Shown one piece after another: positions 1-12,078 of a stretch of DNA of 64,000 bases. The position numbers and the translations under genes are program-made. Every line of letters begins with the position of its first letter. Positions within the stretch are counted from its first letter, which is position 1. The notes beneath the pieces are model-generated. The model was not told the DNA's origin. It did no database searches and was given only the letters and a program-made list of their open reading frames with translations. Location: the NCBI GenBank assembly GCA_034509755.1, contig CM067561.1, positions 8,374,646-8,438,645 on the forward strand, read 5' to 3'. This DNA comes from Anisodus tanguticus. Taxonomy: Eukaryota; Streptophyta; Magnoliopsida; Solanales; Solanaceae.

Positions 1-754
1 CAGCAATTCGTTGGACTTCCAAACTCTAACGAATCACAGAAGTACTGTTGTTTGCGAGAAAATATGCAAAAGAAGAGTGTAAAAATTTGGTGCACGAAAT
101 TGAGGCAATGCCTCTGTATTTATAGTCATACATGGGTGAGATTTGATTTCAAATTGGAGCTTTTTACTTGTGTATGCGAAAAAGATCATGTCTTTTACGG
201 GGAAAAAGGTTACAAATAAAATAAAATTCGCGAAATGCGAATAAAAATTCCATCGTAGAAAAAATCATTCCATAAAATAAAAATAAATAGATTTTGTTGG
301 TCCAAAAAATTACCAATCAATCAGATCATTTGGTCAAAGTCGAAATCGAGCCGAGCGAGCGGGAGTGACAGTGCGGGGCTTGCCTTTTTTCTAACTCTTT
401 ATGAGCTAGTAGAAGTGTTAATTTCTCCCTTTATCCAAAGAGGGACAAAATCCTTTTTCCATATCTCATTCACGCCTAAAAATCCAATGACCCCCACATG
501 AATGAGGAAAGGCCATAAATTTAGAAACATGCAAACACGATATGATTTGTAATTAAGAAATAATTATACCTGGGATAAGAGGTTTTCTTTTGAACTTTTC
601 ATACTGAACACATATCGAATATACTTGATCTATTGATCGGTAGATATGATTCCTTGAATTATCAATTTTTGTGTATACCTAGACAACATAAATAACACGA
701 CTAATTCTTGATTGAATTTGATCCTCATTGTTGTGTTCGTTTTAACCATGGACA
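1..754 (-). repeat. Ty1-copia LTR, 3' LTR of a decayed element, runs off the left edge
   Basis: Read on the minus strand, this stretch follows a purine-rich tract and opens with TGTCCATGG, so it looks like the 3' LTR of the copia remnant to its right. A TATA-like ACTATAAATA lies on the minus strand at 117-126, as expected for an LTR promoter, with an untranslated leader-like sequence toward base 1. The far end of the LTR is outside the window, so no partner LTR or target duplication can be tested. The LTR start is inferred from the adjacent tract and the upstream RNase H remnant. Confidence 0.55.
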
Positions 755-765
755 CCTCCTCCTTT
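755..765 (-). other. Polypurine tract of the decayed copia element
   Basis: On the minus strand the sequence is AAAGGAGGAGG directly before the proposed LTR start. A polypurine tract in this place primes plus-strand DNA synthesis in LTR retrotransposons. It lies between the end of the RNase H remnant and the LTR, which is the expected order. Confidence 0.6.
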
Positions 766-1039
766 CATGAGTGCACAAAGAATTAGCCTTACAATCATTC
801 TCCTTGAAGCGGCTTACACTTCACACTCACATAGGTGATTCCTGAATGTGTAACTCATAGATACACTGTTTTCTCACGTTATCTCAAATTTAGAAACTAT
901 TTAAAACCTTAAAACTTTATCATTGTTACTGAATATTATCTTATTAAGAGAATGCGTTAAGTTTATCGATATTGTCGAACCATCATTTATAACTTTATTT
1001 GTACTTTTTGGAACTAGATCTTAGGATCTCCAGTATCCT

Positions 1040-3640
1040 ATGTAGAGTTACCATCATGCTGAGTTGTTCTCGGTCATAGTCTCATTCTCTTATCGATGAT
1101 CTTCCAACAGCTTCTATAGTTAGGTCTTTTACATATGGATCTTGTATATTATGTTTTTACTTTACACAGTCAATAAAATTGTGATAATGACATTATAAAG
1201 TAATTATCTAACGGTATTATGTCTTCATCACATGTGACGATATTCTTTGTTATACATAACGCTTCTAGCCCTTCCTATTGTCGCTTGATCGCAATGTATT
1301 CATATAGGTGCCAACAGTTTGGGCCAAAAAATAGCTTTTACAAAATTTCAGAGTCATTCAACTTCTTCGTCGGCTTTATCTAAAGATATGAACTCGTGCT
1401 CTATTATAGAGTAGGGCATACATGTCTGCTAGGATGACTTCCAAGACACTTCTCATCCACCAATGATATCAGTTGATCTGATGATCCAATTTACATTATT
1501 GTACCCTCAATGACCACTAGATACTTATTGTAGTAAAGAGCAAAATTTTGGGTATGTTTCAAATATCAAAAACTCGTTAAATTACACATCCAATGACTTT
1601 GACTGAGATTATTCGTATATTGACTCAATTTACTTATTATATCGGTAATATCTGATCGTGTACAATTTATGGTGTACATTAAATTTATCATTACTCAGGT
1701 GTGTAATCTAATTGAGACTTACTTTGAAATTTATTCTTCACACGATCAAGGTTAACATCAATCAGAGTCTTTGTAACTTTGAAATTCAGATACTTGAACT
1801 TATTAACATTTTAATGTAATGAGTTTGAGAAAAAGCTAGACATTGAGAATTCCCATAGATCTTGATTCCCAAAATTAAGTTAGAAACTCCTCAGTCTTTC
1901 ATATCGAAATTACTAATTAGCATACACTTCGTAGCATTTATGTTGGCAGTGTTTTCTTCGCTCATTATCAATATATCATCCAAATATAAACAAACAATGA
2001 CTACTTAACTTGAAGTATTCTTAATGTAAACACATTTATCGTATTCATTAATCTTGAAGCCACAATATCGTATGATCAAATTTTGTGTGTCATTGTTTGG
2101 ATGCTTGTTTTAGTTCATAAGGAGGCCTAACATACACCTTCTTTTCTTTTTCGGGCACTACAAACCTTCAAGTTGTTTAATATAGATTTCTTCCTCTAAA
2201 TATTCATTTAAGAAGGATGTTTTAACATCCATTTGATGGATTTGAAGACCTTACGCAGTGACAAACGTAATTAACACTTGAATAGATGCAATCCTCATAA
2301 TCGGTGAGTATGTGTCAAAATAGTCAAGACCTTTTCATTGTCTAAAATCTTTGATAATAAATTTTGCCTTATATTTGTCAATAGTTCCATAATCTTTCAT
2401 CTTTTGCTTTAAAATACAATTGGAACCTAAAGATTTGCTCCCCCGAGAAAGATCAATCAATTCCAATGTACGGTTGTTCAATATGGATGCTATCTCAATA
2501 TTAATTGCCTCTTACCATCTTTGTGCTTCCGAGGAAGACATAACTTCTTTAAAAGTTTGAGGCTTATTTTTAAAAAAAAAATTAAAAAATCTGATCTAAA
2601 AAAGTACATGTTCTTTAACATTTGCTACGTCTTGAATTCTCTTCATTAGGAGCATTTTTCTTTTTGTCTTCCCAAGGTCTTTTAGATTCTTCCCCAAACA
2701 ACTCACATGTCATTTTATATGGATATATATTTAATATAATTCAACAAAGTCGGATCCTATCACCGTATCAATATGAATTTTGAATTTTTTTATTTTGTAA
2801 ATCAAACACTGATATGCTTTATTATTGGTGCCATATTTTATGAAAATACAATCTAACAATTTTTTGTCCTAACTTTACCCTTTTGAATTTAGAAACTTGT
2901 ACTTTTCCTAAATAGCCCACATTTTAAATTAGTTCAAGTTGAACTGTCTTTCTTTTCATTTTTCGTATGAAATAGATTATATTTTGTTATGGGAAACTCA
3001 ATTGAGTATTTGGCTAGCCGTAAGGATAAGTTCCCCCTCCACAAGTTCTATTGTAAACAAAAAAATATTAATATTTGATTATTTCTTTCTGTAATTTATT
3101 ATATTGTGGTGTGTATAGATCAACTGTTTGATGAATATGTCATATTCCAAACATATTTCTTCACAGGGAGATTCATATTGGTTATCCTTATCCCTTCTTA
3201 TCATTATGTATTGCTTGATTACATCAATTATTTTGTCTTTACTATGAAGTAAGTAAACATAAAAATATTGAGTGCAATCGTCAACGAAATTTATGAAGTA
3301 CTTATTTTCATCGTGAGATGGTATTGAATTCATGTCACAAGTATCTATATGAATTAAGTCTAAAGGACTTCAATTTCATTCAACTAACTTATAAGGATAT
3401 TAACATACTTTGATTCAATATATACTTGACATTTTGATTTATTGTATTCAAACTTAGGAAATACTTCCAAATAATTTATTTTATGCAAGGTTTTGTAATT
3501 GACATGTCCTAAAAGTGCATGCTATAATTTTTTTTGACTCAAGTAAGTATAAAAAAGCTAAAATAAAATTTATTATCAATCATAAGTCTAAAGACCTGAC
3601 AAATTCAAGGGTCTATCATAAGACTAAAGAGCTAATACAA
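1040..3640 (-). pseudogene. Ty1-copia pol remnant (integrase, reverse transcriptase, RNase H)
   Basis: This is the wreck of a copia polyprotein that once encoded integrase, reverse transcriptase and RNase H. Reading leftward on the minus strand, a GAG-pre-integrase segment (LGHVNYKTLHK) lies near 3500. The integrase core follows at 3079-3333 (YFINFVDDCTQYFYVYLL). The RT segment MDVKTSFLNEYLEEEIYIKQ is near 2170-2240 and a YLDDI-type active-site segment near 1950-1990. RNase H motifs (a WKSS-like segment) are near 1400-1500, and degenerate C-terminal text reaches about 1040. Stops and frameshifts occur throughout, so it is non-functional. Gag is not visible; the right end abuts an unrelated hAT remnant near 3690. 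Domain order and motif matches make the family call firm, but the exact ends are approximate. Confidence 0.8.
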
Positions 3641-3689
3641 TTCAAAAAAAGAGTGGGTTATAAACAGGGGTATGACAAAAAATAACATC

Positions 3690-4026
3690 AGTTTATAATT
3701 GTACTCGATGAGGCTTCATATTTTAAAAATGATCCATAATAGCATCACTACTTACATTTACAAATACCTTACGCTCTATCTTACCAACTAAACAACCATT
3801 CAAAAGTTCTTCACCAATGCTATTACGTAGATCATATTTTGTAAGCTTCATAGAGGAGAATTTCTTTCCACAATTGCAGTAGCAACATGTAAAATAATTG
3901 TTAGCTTCACAAGTAAATAAACAAGAGACCAAGTTTGATCCAATTTTGGTTTTTCCATCACAATTGCAAGATCATTAATCCCTTTCAAGTTGAGAAACTT
4001 GTTATCACATGTCGAGCATAGACAAT
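3690..4026 (-). pseudogene. hAT transposase remnant, C-terminal dimerisation domain
   Basis: This is the C-terminal end of a plant hAT-type transposase (the group often annotated as TTF/zinc-finger MYM-like proteins). Two minus-strand frames together give the diagnostic hATC run: KFLNLKGINDLAIV, then LTIILHVATAIVER, and after a frameshift near 3850, MKLTKYDLRNSIGEELLNG, ending in MKPHRVQL before a stop near 3690. The domain mediates transposase dimerisation. The frameshift and a mutated VER-AFS junction show it is dead. The gene continues to the right of a solo LTR at 6131. It may equally have been a domesticated copy before decay, which cannot be told from sequence alone. Confidence 0.7.
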
Positions 4027-6130
4027 TATCACACCCCAACCTTGTAGGGTGCGACCGACTCGACGCCCGAAGGCCTGAGCGGACCAACTATAGTATCTGA
4101 AACTTCGAACACATAACCTAGGCTAACAAGGCCTCCAAATAATAATAACATGACAAAAATGTACAACCTGCAAGCAGAAGAGGCCCAACAATAGAATATA
4201 TACATAACTGAGGTCGACAAGGCCAGAACAAAAGTATCGTCAACTAACCAGAGGGCCGACAAGACCAAACCAAAAAGAACACACACTAATACCGATCTTC
4301 AAGCCTCTAAGAGTACTATAATACAATAACTGGTCAGGACAGGGCCCCGCCGTACCCGAGATGCCAAAATATATATACACGTAAATACCTATCGACTCCA
4401 AACTGCAACTCCGGAGATGCGGAGTGCGACTATCAACAACTGAAAGCTGGTACCCTGCTGGGGAGGTATGTCTGTCTGTCTATCTATACATGTAGGCATG
4501 AACACAACGCCTCAAAAAAGGGAACGTCAGTATAAAAGATGTACGGAATATGTAAAGCAGGTAACATATATCAACAAGAAGTGTAATATAAGAGGTAAGG
4601 GTACAAGGGTCAACCTGGAACTCAGAAAAAGGGCCACAGAGGATACACTACTGATACAATCATGAATACATGCATGTAAGTAAATTGGGCCACTCCATGG
4701 GGGCCATATAGAATCATATCAAATCCCTCGGTGGGGTGAGCTCATAATAAAATGCACGACCATTTAGGACGCGGTAATATCTGCCCAACTAATTAGTGGT
4801 GTACACATATAAGTTCCTACCGGCCGACTATAGTGCGGCGCGATGTGGTAAAATAGATACATATATATATATGTGCAATGCAAGACAGACCTCGAGAGAT
4901 ATCATGAATAGAGTTGGAGTGACCTATGGTCATTATCCTCCGACTATCATTATTATCACAATATTTTTCAATCTTAAGCTAATCGTTCTGAGACATATGG
5001 AATACGAAAATTGCTACTGATAGGAAGTTTACAAGAAATATGATCAATTCCATCAAGAGAGGCATACGATTATTCAACCTAACAAGAAGAGGGGTCATTC
5101 CAAGGAAGTGTTTACGTCAAGTCATGCCAAGGAAGGAAGTTAACCTTACATACCTTATTCATGAAGCTACAAGCATCTCACGAGTCCTCGCACCTTCTAC
5201 GGATGATTATCTATATCATACAAAGGATTGGTATTAATGTCGAGTTCATATCCTATAGGAAGTTTGTTTAGTCATTTTATCGAACAACTTATGTACGCAA
5301 CTTCATAGGATAATTTGTAGTTCAGATTCAACATATCCTAACAGAACAACCTCCATCCTCACTCCTACTTATTACCACGATGCTATCCATGTACTTACAA
5401 CTTCATTTAGTAGCTTAAATTTCATAAAAAGAGCCCACACAATATAGTTTAGCTTCAAGACTTATAGTTACCAACTTCTCCAAGAATCCTCCAAAAAATC
5501 TCAACCCAACACTTGTATAACTTAAAAATAAGCTAGAGAAGATGAGACGCACAATAATTACACCAAGAACACTCTGATCCTTAGCTTAATTCAACATCAA
5601 GATATCTCCGGAATTTCCACAACAAGGAAGAAGGAGGGTTAACGATATTCACGGGATTCTTCATGTTAAACTTGCGTGATTTAGCATTGGATTTAGCTTC
5701 AAAATGATAGAAAATCTTGTAGAGGATATTAGGAAAGTTCTAAGGTCTGTAAGGATGTGAAATGAGGCCTCCAAATCGTGACATGAAATTTATATAAAAA
5801 AGGAAGAAGCTGCACCGCCCTGTTTTATGGTACAAATGTACGGATTGTACATGTATATTTGGACCGTATAATCAGAACTAAAGCATGAAAACCTGCAGAG
5901 AAATTACGGTTCAGATTTCCAAATTGTACGGTCCATACATTTGGGTCATTTTTCTGGAAAACTTGTCGATTTCGTCGAAACGTATTTTCTTCGATCCGTT
6001 TAACCTCTATACATCCCGATACCTCTATAAAGAAGTTGTAAACCCTCATTACCCTTCCATAAGGTTACTTATCCTCCCGAAATGCCGGTGTCAATTGATG
6101 ACACGACTAGACGTGAAACTACGAGGCGTA
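4027..6130 (-). repeat. Solo LTR, family B (gypsy-type), inserted in the hAT pseudogene
   Basis: A 2.1-kb non-coding block is bounded by ACAAT at 4022-4026 and again at 6131-6135. The hAT reading continues across it on the minus strand (SFII before, LNLKG after). Its minus-strand 3' end, GGTTGGGGTGTGA, matches the ends of the blocks finishing at 29293 and, more distantly, 63833. Several internal segments near 5150-5240 match 18830-18920 in opposite orientation. No gag-pol or second LTR is present, so it is best explained as a solo LTR left by LTR-LTR recombination. The exact terminal bases are ambiguous because the duplication overlaps the expected TG start. Small open frames inside it are not convincing genes. 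Confidence 0.75.
5860..5935. repeat. Inverted repeat in solo LTR B
   Basis: TGGACCGTA at 5860-5868 is the exact reverse complement of TACGGTCCA at 5927-5935. Related copies of the ACGGT text lie between the arms. It may fold as a stem-loop in the LTR transcript. The arms are short, so chance occurrence is possible. Confidence 0.4.
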
Positions 6131-6762
6131 ACAATAATGAAACTATCAAGCTTTGAAACTAAGATCTCGAAGTTGGTTATTACCAAACTCAAACTTCAGT
6201 ATTATGTTCTTGTCAAATTTAGAGAAGAAACAATCAGATTCAAACTAGCCACACCAAGGAGTAAGTCACTAGTAACTACATCATAATGATTATTGAGCTC
6301 CTGAAGTTGTCAATCAATAACAACATAAAATACTTCCACACGAAAGTGATGTAAATATGAAATTTCGGACCACTTACGCTTTGATCTTGGATAGACTTGA
6401 TACATTTTGAAAATCAAAATATCATATTTGCCACAAAATGAATAAACCTCATCCATCAAAGATTCCAAATCACTTTCTCTCGTTGTTCACAATTTTCTAT
6501 TTGCAAGGTTAAGCAATCTCATAGCATTGACGATATCTTGATCTTCCTTTTGTAAAGCTTTGTTCAATTCATTTATAAGAAGTAACATCTTGAAAATTAA
6601 ATGCAACATAAAGATAAATTTAACTTTCTAAATTGTATCCAAAATATTTCCTACTGCAAGTTTATTAAGATCATGCGGAGAACTTCTTTCACATCTTTAA
6701 ACACATTAGCAATTGAAGAAAATATAATCATGAAATTTTCTATGGTCTTAAAATGATATCCC
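6131..6762 (-). pseudogene. hAT transposase remnant, region upstream of the dimerisation domain
   Basis: Conceptual minus-strand reading gives, in order, NFMIIFSSIANVFKDV, LNKALQKEDQDIVNAMRLL, SDLESLMDEVYSFCGKYDI and LQELNNHYDVVTSDLLLGVA, then SFII at the border with the solo LTR. These match the middle-to-C-terminal part of plant hAT/TTF-type transposases and join the dimerisation domain at 3690-4026. Multiple stops and frameshifts are present. The right border at 6762 is the end of the A1 gypsy LTR, and the missing upstream coding part reappears at 18476, showing that A1 inserted into this gene. Confidence 0.65.
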
Positions 6763-7290
6763 TGTTACGACCCCTTTCGAGTGTCGTGGTGGCACCTACA
6801 CTTTTTCCATCGATAGGCGAACCACTCTCCAATTAATACATGATTATAAATAAGAAAAGCGGAAATAACACAATAGTTAATACGATTGTCTCATCATAAC
6901 ATAAATACAGAAAATAAATATGATAATAAGTTATTACAACCCCCAAAAGATCTGGTCTATGGATACAAGAGCACTAATAAAAGAGTAGCATAGTCTGAAA
7001 GTCTAAAACTGTCTCATGAACAAATATAAGAGCAGAAGTAAAGGAAAGTGTTCAAGGCATGCTGGAAGGATGCAGGCTCACTCCGAACACTAGATCTCCA
7101 AGTTAGACTCAACCACGTGGTCTAGAGCTAGAAGATGGTGTTGTATCTGCATCCAAAAATAATGCATCAAGTATAGCATGAGTATACAACATACCCTCAT
7201 AGGCATCATAGGCCGACAATGACAGAAGATACATACAGAAATAAACATCAGGTTGACTCTCAGGTAATCCTATACTAAGCAGTTTAACCA

Positions 7291-7404
7291 ATCGTATAAG
7301 TCACCTTGTTCACGTAAGAGTTCAATGAATCATATAAGTCACCTTGTTCATATAAAAGTACATTGGATCATATGAGTCGCTTTGTTCACATAAGAATTCA
7401 ATAA
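7291..7404. repeat. 38-bp tandem repeat, three copies, in the A1 LTR
   Basis: Units start at 7291 (ATCGTATAAGTCACC), 7329 (ATCATATAAGTCACC) and 7367 (ATCATATGAGTCGCT). The same three-unit array is present in the right LTR from about 16201. Related text occurs in reverse orientation in the A2 LTRs near 22370-22450. The array therefore predates insertion and belongs to the family. Confidence 0.75.
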
Positions 7405-8011
7405 CCAACATTCCAGGTATTATGGAATCAATCAACAAGATCCTTTATCATGAAGTCACCCGAGTTCCAATAACCAATCCAAATCACGTCATGAAACAAG
7501 TAATCAATGTATAAATGAATGCATGATATGAATGCAAATGCCATGTACCTTTTCACAACCAGTATACATACGTTCAAATTATAGGAACTGTAACCCATGA
7601 GGGACTCGTGCCATCCATATACTACTCCTAGCCAGCCGAAATTCAACACACGTATCTAACTAGAGCCAAGACCCCTTTAGAGTCATATCAATCATTTCCA
7701 TCATCTCAATGCTTCCAATCATCTCATAAATATCCTTACTTTCCGATCTCATTGGACCCACAACATTTCCATACCACTCCACTATCAATATCATCAGAAC
7801 CATGAGTGTATGAATGCAATGACAATAACAAGTCAAGTAATCAAGATGTATGAAAAGCAATAAAGTATAAGAGATAAATATCACATGCTTTCAGAACTCA
7901 ATAACATGTAATTTCACATAGATTAGTCTATCATATTGAAAATAATGTGATGAATAAACACAACAGTTATCAACAATGGCGACAAGCCCAAATAATAGCA
8001 GTCGAAATTAG

Positions 8012-8057
8012 CCTAAGGCTGATTCTCCAAATCACCTAAGGCTGATTCTCCAAATCA
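8012..8057. repeat. 23-bp perfect tandem duplication
   Basis: The unit beginning CCTAAGGCTGATTCTCC at 8012 is repeated exactly at 8035. The matching place in the right LTR (about 16922) has one copy, so this arose after insertion of A1. Confidence 0.85.
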
Positions 8058-8983
8058 CCTATCAACATAGTTCAACACCGATACACACCTAAGCGTTCAT
8101 CACAACCGCTAAGGTGGGACCCCAATATGTCCAATACCCCTCGACATTTATAACTAATATGTATTTCTATCGGAATTTATAAAAGATAAACCGTAGCATA
8201 CCTCAGAGCCGAGCAGGAGCCACATATCTCAACCCTCAACGCATGTCTTGCCTGTAGTACTCGCAGACTAACGTATAGATTCTACGTTAATAAATTATCT
8301 AATACAAATACAAGGACTTAGTCCTTAAAACAATCCAAAGATACACCCTAAAATTGACCCCGAGCCCATAGTAGAAAAATCCAAACTTTATTACTCAAAA
8401 AGTATAATAACATACTATAGGATCATATCCTTAAGTTAATTTAAAAACTAAACACATTTGGACCCTCAATTTCAAGATTAGGTAAAAAAACCCAATTCCA
8501 AACCCTAGTTTTCCACTAATTTTGAAAGTGTTTCCAATACCAAATTAATCATCACAATATCATCATTTACCATTAATCAACATTAGATTACAATATTACA
8601 TCCATCTAATCAATAAAGAATCCCCAATTTATAATTCAAGGTCTCTTTTTCTAGCATGAAATCCTATGCTATCTTCTTCCCCACATAGAAATTACACTAG
8701 GATTAGAAGACTCAAATGATGATTAATAATGAAAAGGGGTGAAACTTTACCTCCAATGAAGAACAATGATGGAATACACAAGAAACTCCCTCATTGCCGA
8801 GCTCTAAACTAGGAGAATGTTTTGGGGAAGTGAAATCATTTTAGGGCATTAAATTCTGATCTGACACAATGATTTTGCCTCGGCGAAATCGACCTTGCCA
8901 ACGCAGAGACGTTTCGGCTGAAAAAGGGTCGCCGACACAGAGTCACTTAAAATTTCGGATGGGTGCTAGAGCGGAAATGACTC

Positions 8984-9007
8984 CGCAGAGGCGTCATCGC
9001 CTCTGCG
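8984..9007. repeat. GC-rich hairpin in the A1 LTR
   Basis: CGCAGAGGCG at 8984-8993 and CGCCTCTGCG at 8998-9007 form a perfect 10-bp inverted repeat around a 4-nt loop (TCAT). The right LTR keeps it at 17876-17899 with one arm mismatch, and the A2 LTRs have it at 20176-20199 and 26617-26638. Confidence 0.8.
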
Positions 9008-9226
9008 AGAAAACATCCACATAAGCAGAAACTTTATAATCACACAAGGCCCGCATCTGCGAGCTAACCTCTGAAGAGGCAGACCCACATAAGCGGCAAG
9101 AAAGCCGCTACGACAGCACACTAGAAATGCTCTCGAGACCCCCCGGATATAAACCAAACATGCTACCCCTAGGTAAATGGTGCTACAAACGTGCTCGTGC
9201 ACTCGAATTTCTCATATGACTGAGCT

Positions 9227-9324
9227 AAGACATACTTTTCTACCAAATCATCCAAAACATCCAAATTTCACAAATAAGACATACTTTTCTACCAAATCAT
9301 CCAAAACATCCAAATTTCACAAAT
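9227..9324. repeat. 49-bp perfect tandem duplication
   Basis: The 49-bp unit starting AAGACATACTTTTCTACC at 9227 recurs without change at 9276. Corresponding positions in the other A-family LTRs (near 18165 and 48420) hold one diverged copy. It is a recent duplication private to this LTR. Confidence 0.9.
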
Positions 9325-9639
9325 AAAGCCATAAAGCATATCTGAATGTCCGGAAAGCGAAGCAATAACTCGACTAAGTCATAAATCACTCTTCGAAACT
9401 ATCAGAACCGACGGAACCCAGAAATAAACTCATATACTTAAAGTCAACTTTGGGTCGAACTTATCATTTCTAAACTCTTCATTTTGGATTTATTTCCGAA
9501 AATCACATAAAAGTACCTCAGGATAAACCATCCTCGCACACCACAAACCCCATATAAAGTGTACGAGAAGAGTAATTTAGTCAAGTAAGGATCTTTAATT
9601 AAAACTAACCAGACGAGTCGTTACATCAGAGACCAATTA

Positions 9640-11230
9640 AACAAACATTCATCCTCGAACAGACAGAAATGAAAAGGGGAAACGTACTGGAAGTAATAAA
9701 TAAGTGAGGGTATCGGCTACGCATATCAGCCTCAGTCTCCTAAGTAGCCTCCTTGACAGGATGATGCTTCCATTGCACCTTCTCAGAAGCAATCTCCTTA
9801 GACCTCAACTTTCTTACATGCCTGTCTAAAATGGCCATAGGCTCTTCTTCGAACTCTAAGTTCTGATCAAGCAATATGGAGTCCCATTAGATAATGTAGG
9901 ACCCATCGACATGGTATTTCTTCTGCATAGAAACATGGAAGGCCAAATGGACATTTGAAAGACCTGGTGGTAGAGCGAACACATATGCCACCTCTCCAAC
10001 CCTTTAAAGAATCTCAAATGTCCCGATACACCTCAATCTCAATTTTGCTCTCTTGTCGAATCTCACCATGCCTTTCATAGGCGAGACGTTTAATAGAACC
10101 CTTTACCAACCATAAACTCCATATCCCGGACCTTCCAGTCCGCATATTCATTTTGTCTACTCTGAGCTACCAGGAGCTTGTCCTGAATCACCTTCTCATT
10201 CTCTAAATAATCTCTCAACAGATCGGTACCCCATGACCTCACCTTAAATGCATCAAACCACCCAATTAGAGAGTGACGCCTCATACCATATAAAGCCTCG
10301 AATGGCGCCATATTAATGTTGGAGTGATAATTATTACACAAACACTGCCAAAGGTAAGAACTGGTCCCAATTACCACCAAAATCAATCACAGGCCCGTAA
10401 TATATCCTCCAAAACCTGAATAGTCTGCTTGGACTAACCATCCGTCTGAGGGTGAAATGTTGTACTGAGATCCAAGCAAGTACCCAACACATTTTGCAAA
10501 GTTCGCCAGAAATGATTGAATACCTCGATCTGAAATGATAGAAATAGGCACCCCATGTAGAAAAATAATCTCACGGATATAAATTTTAGCCAACTTCCTC
10601 AGAATTGTAAGTCGTTTGGACCGAAATGAAATGCGCAGACTTAGTCAACCTGTCAACAATGACCCAATTAGCAAAATGCCTAGCTATTCGCTCCCACTTC
10701 CACTCAGGATTGGGCATCATTTAAGCCAAACCACCGGGTCGCTGGTGCTCGTACTTGAACTATTGACAATTCAGACACTGAGACACAAACTCAACATTTC
10801 TCTTCATCTTACCCCACCAATAGTGCTGCTTCAAATAACGGTATATCTTTGTAGCACCTGGATGAATCAAATATCTAGAGATGTGAGCCTCTTCCATAAT
10901 CAACCTCATTAAGTCTCCAACACGAGGAACACATACTCTCCCTTTGATCCTCAAGACCCCCTTACAATCAATCATAGCCTCATTGTCTTCACAACACATC
11001 ACTTTATCCCTGATCTTGCACAACTTTACATCATCATACTGATGGGTCTTGATCTACTCCAAAAGAGATGACCTCACCTCAATAATAGCCAAATCCTACC
11101 CGGATTCAAAATATCAAGCCTCACGAAGCTGTTGGCTAAGGACTGAACCTCCAATATCAAGGGACGCTCATCAACTATCAAACGTGCCAAACTCCCCATA
11201 CTCACCTCCTTTTAGCTCAAAGCATCTGCC
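9640..11230 (-). pseudogene. A1 integrase and chromodomain-like C-terminus (broken)
   Basis: This is the integrase part of the A1 polyprotein, which would join element DNA to the host chromosome. On the minus strand a zinc-binding HHCC segment lies at 10760-11023 (HISRYLIHPGATK, then SQCLNCQ). The core follows: VDRLTKSAHFISVQT near 10620-10670, an SDRG-like second aspartate at 10387-10593, and the MAPFEALYGMRR segment at 10090-10386. The tail near 9700-9870 reads ILDRHVRKLRSKEI and then WETEADMRSRYPHLF, which resembles a chromodomain of chromoviruses. At least four stops or frameshifts break it. The conserved pre-LTR text TTCGAGGATGAA follows directly at the 3' end. Confidence 0.75.
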
Positions 11231-12070
11231 ACCATATTGGCTTTACCTGGGTGGTACAAAATAGTCATGTCATAGTCTTTTAGCAATTCTATCCACCGGT
11301 GCTATCTAGAATTTAGATCCCGCTAATTGAACACATGCTGAAGGCTATGATGATCAATATACACATCACAATGGACTCCATAAAGTTAATGCCTTCAAAT
11401 TTTCAAAGCAAATACAACAGTTGCCAACTCCAAGTCATGAACATGATAATTCTTCTCATGCACCTTCAACTGTCTCAATGAATAAGCTATCATTTTACCA
11501 TCCTGCATCAACACACAGCCCAACCCGATCCTCGTAGTATTACAATACACTGTAAAGTCCTTCCCCTCTACTAGAAGGGTCGATATTAGGGTTATGGTCA
11601 AAAGTGACTTGAGCTTTTGAAAGCTCTCCTTACACTCATCGGACCACTGAAAAGGAACCTCCTTCTTAATCAATCATATCAAATGAGAAGCAATAGAACA
11701 AAATCCCTTGACAAATCAATGATAATAGCTTGTAAGACCCATGAAGCTCTGAATCTCTATCACCGAAGTAGGCCTAGGCCAGTCCTCGATAGCCTATATC
11801 TTCTTCGAATCAACCATAATACCCTTCTTGGATACCACGTGTCCTAGAAATGCTACGGAACTAAGCCAGAACTCACACTTTGAGAATTTAGCATACAACT
11901 TTTTCTCTTTCAACAACCCAAGAACCACTCTCAAATGTTTCTCGTGGTCCTTCCGACTCTTCGAATATATCAAAATGTCGTCATAAAGACAATCACAAAC
12001 AAATCCAAATAAGGCTTGAATATCCTATTCATCAAATCAGTAAGTGCTACGGGGGCATTGGTAAGCCTAA
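11230..12070 (-). pseudogene. A1 reverse transcriptase 3' half and RNase H (broken)
   Basis: The minus strand continues the RT after the inserted hAT-type element: LTNAP near 12050, a degenerate active site read as YDDILIYS near 11970-11990 (the family usually has an FIDD form), and then the connection region. RNase H follows at 11395-11673 with WSDECKESFQKLKSLL, GLGCVLMQDGKMIAYSLRQL and NYHVHDLELATVVFALK. A GKANMVADA-like segment near 11230-11260 closes it. Stops are scattered through the RT part. The role in the element would be copying RNA into DNA and removing the RNA strand. Confidence 0.75.
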
Positions 12071-12078
12071 ATGACATC
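12071..12078. repeat. Left 8-bp target-site duplication of the small hAT element
   Basis: ATGACATC lies directly before TAGGGGTGGCA and is repeated exactly at 12894-12901. An 8-bp duplication is characteristic of hAT insertions. Confidence 0.92.

Larger units (their letters stand above)
6763..9625 (-). repeat. A1 3' LTR (left copy)
   Basis: This block is alignable by eye along nearly its whole length with 15676-18475. It starts on the minus strand at TGTAACGACTCGTC (right end) and finishes at GGGGTCGTAACA (left end). It carries a 38-bp repeat in three copies at 7291-7404, shared with the other LTR, plus private tandem duplications at 8012-8057 and 9227-9324 that the right LTR lacks. A GC-rich hairpin lies at 8984-9007. 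No protein is encoded. Confidence 0.85.
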
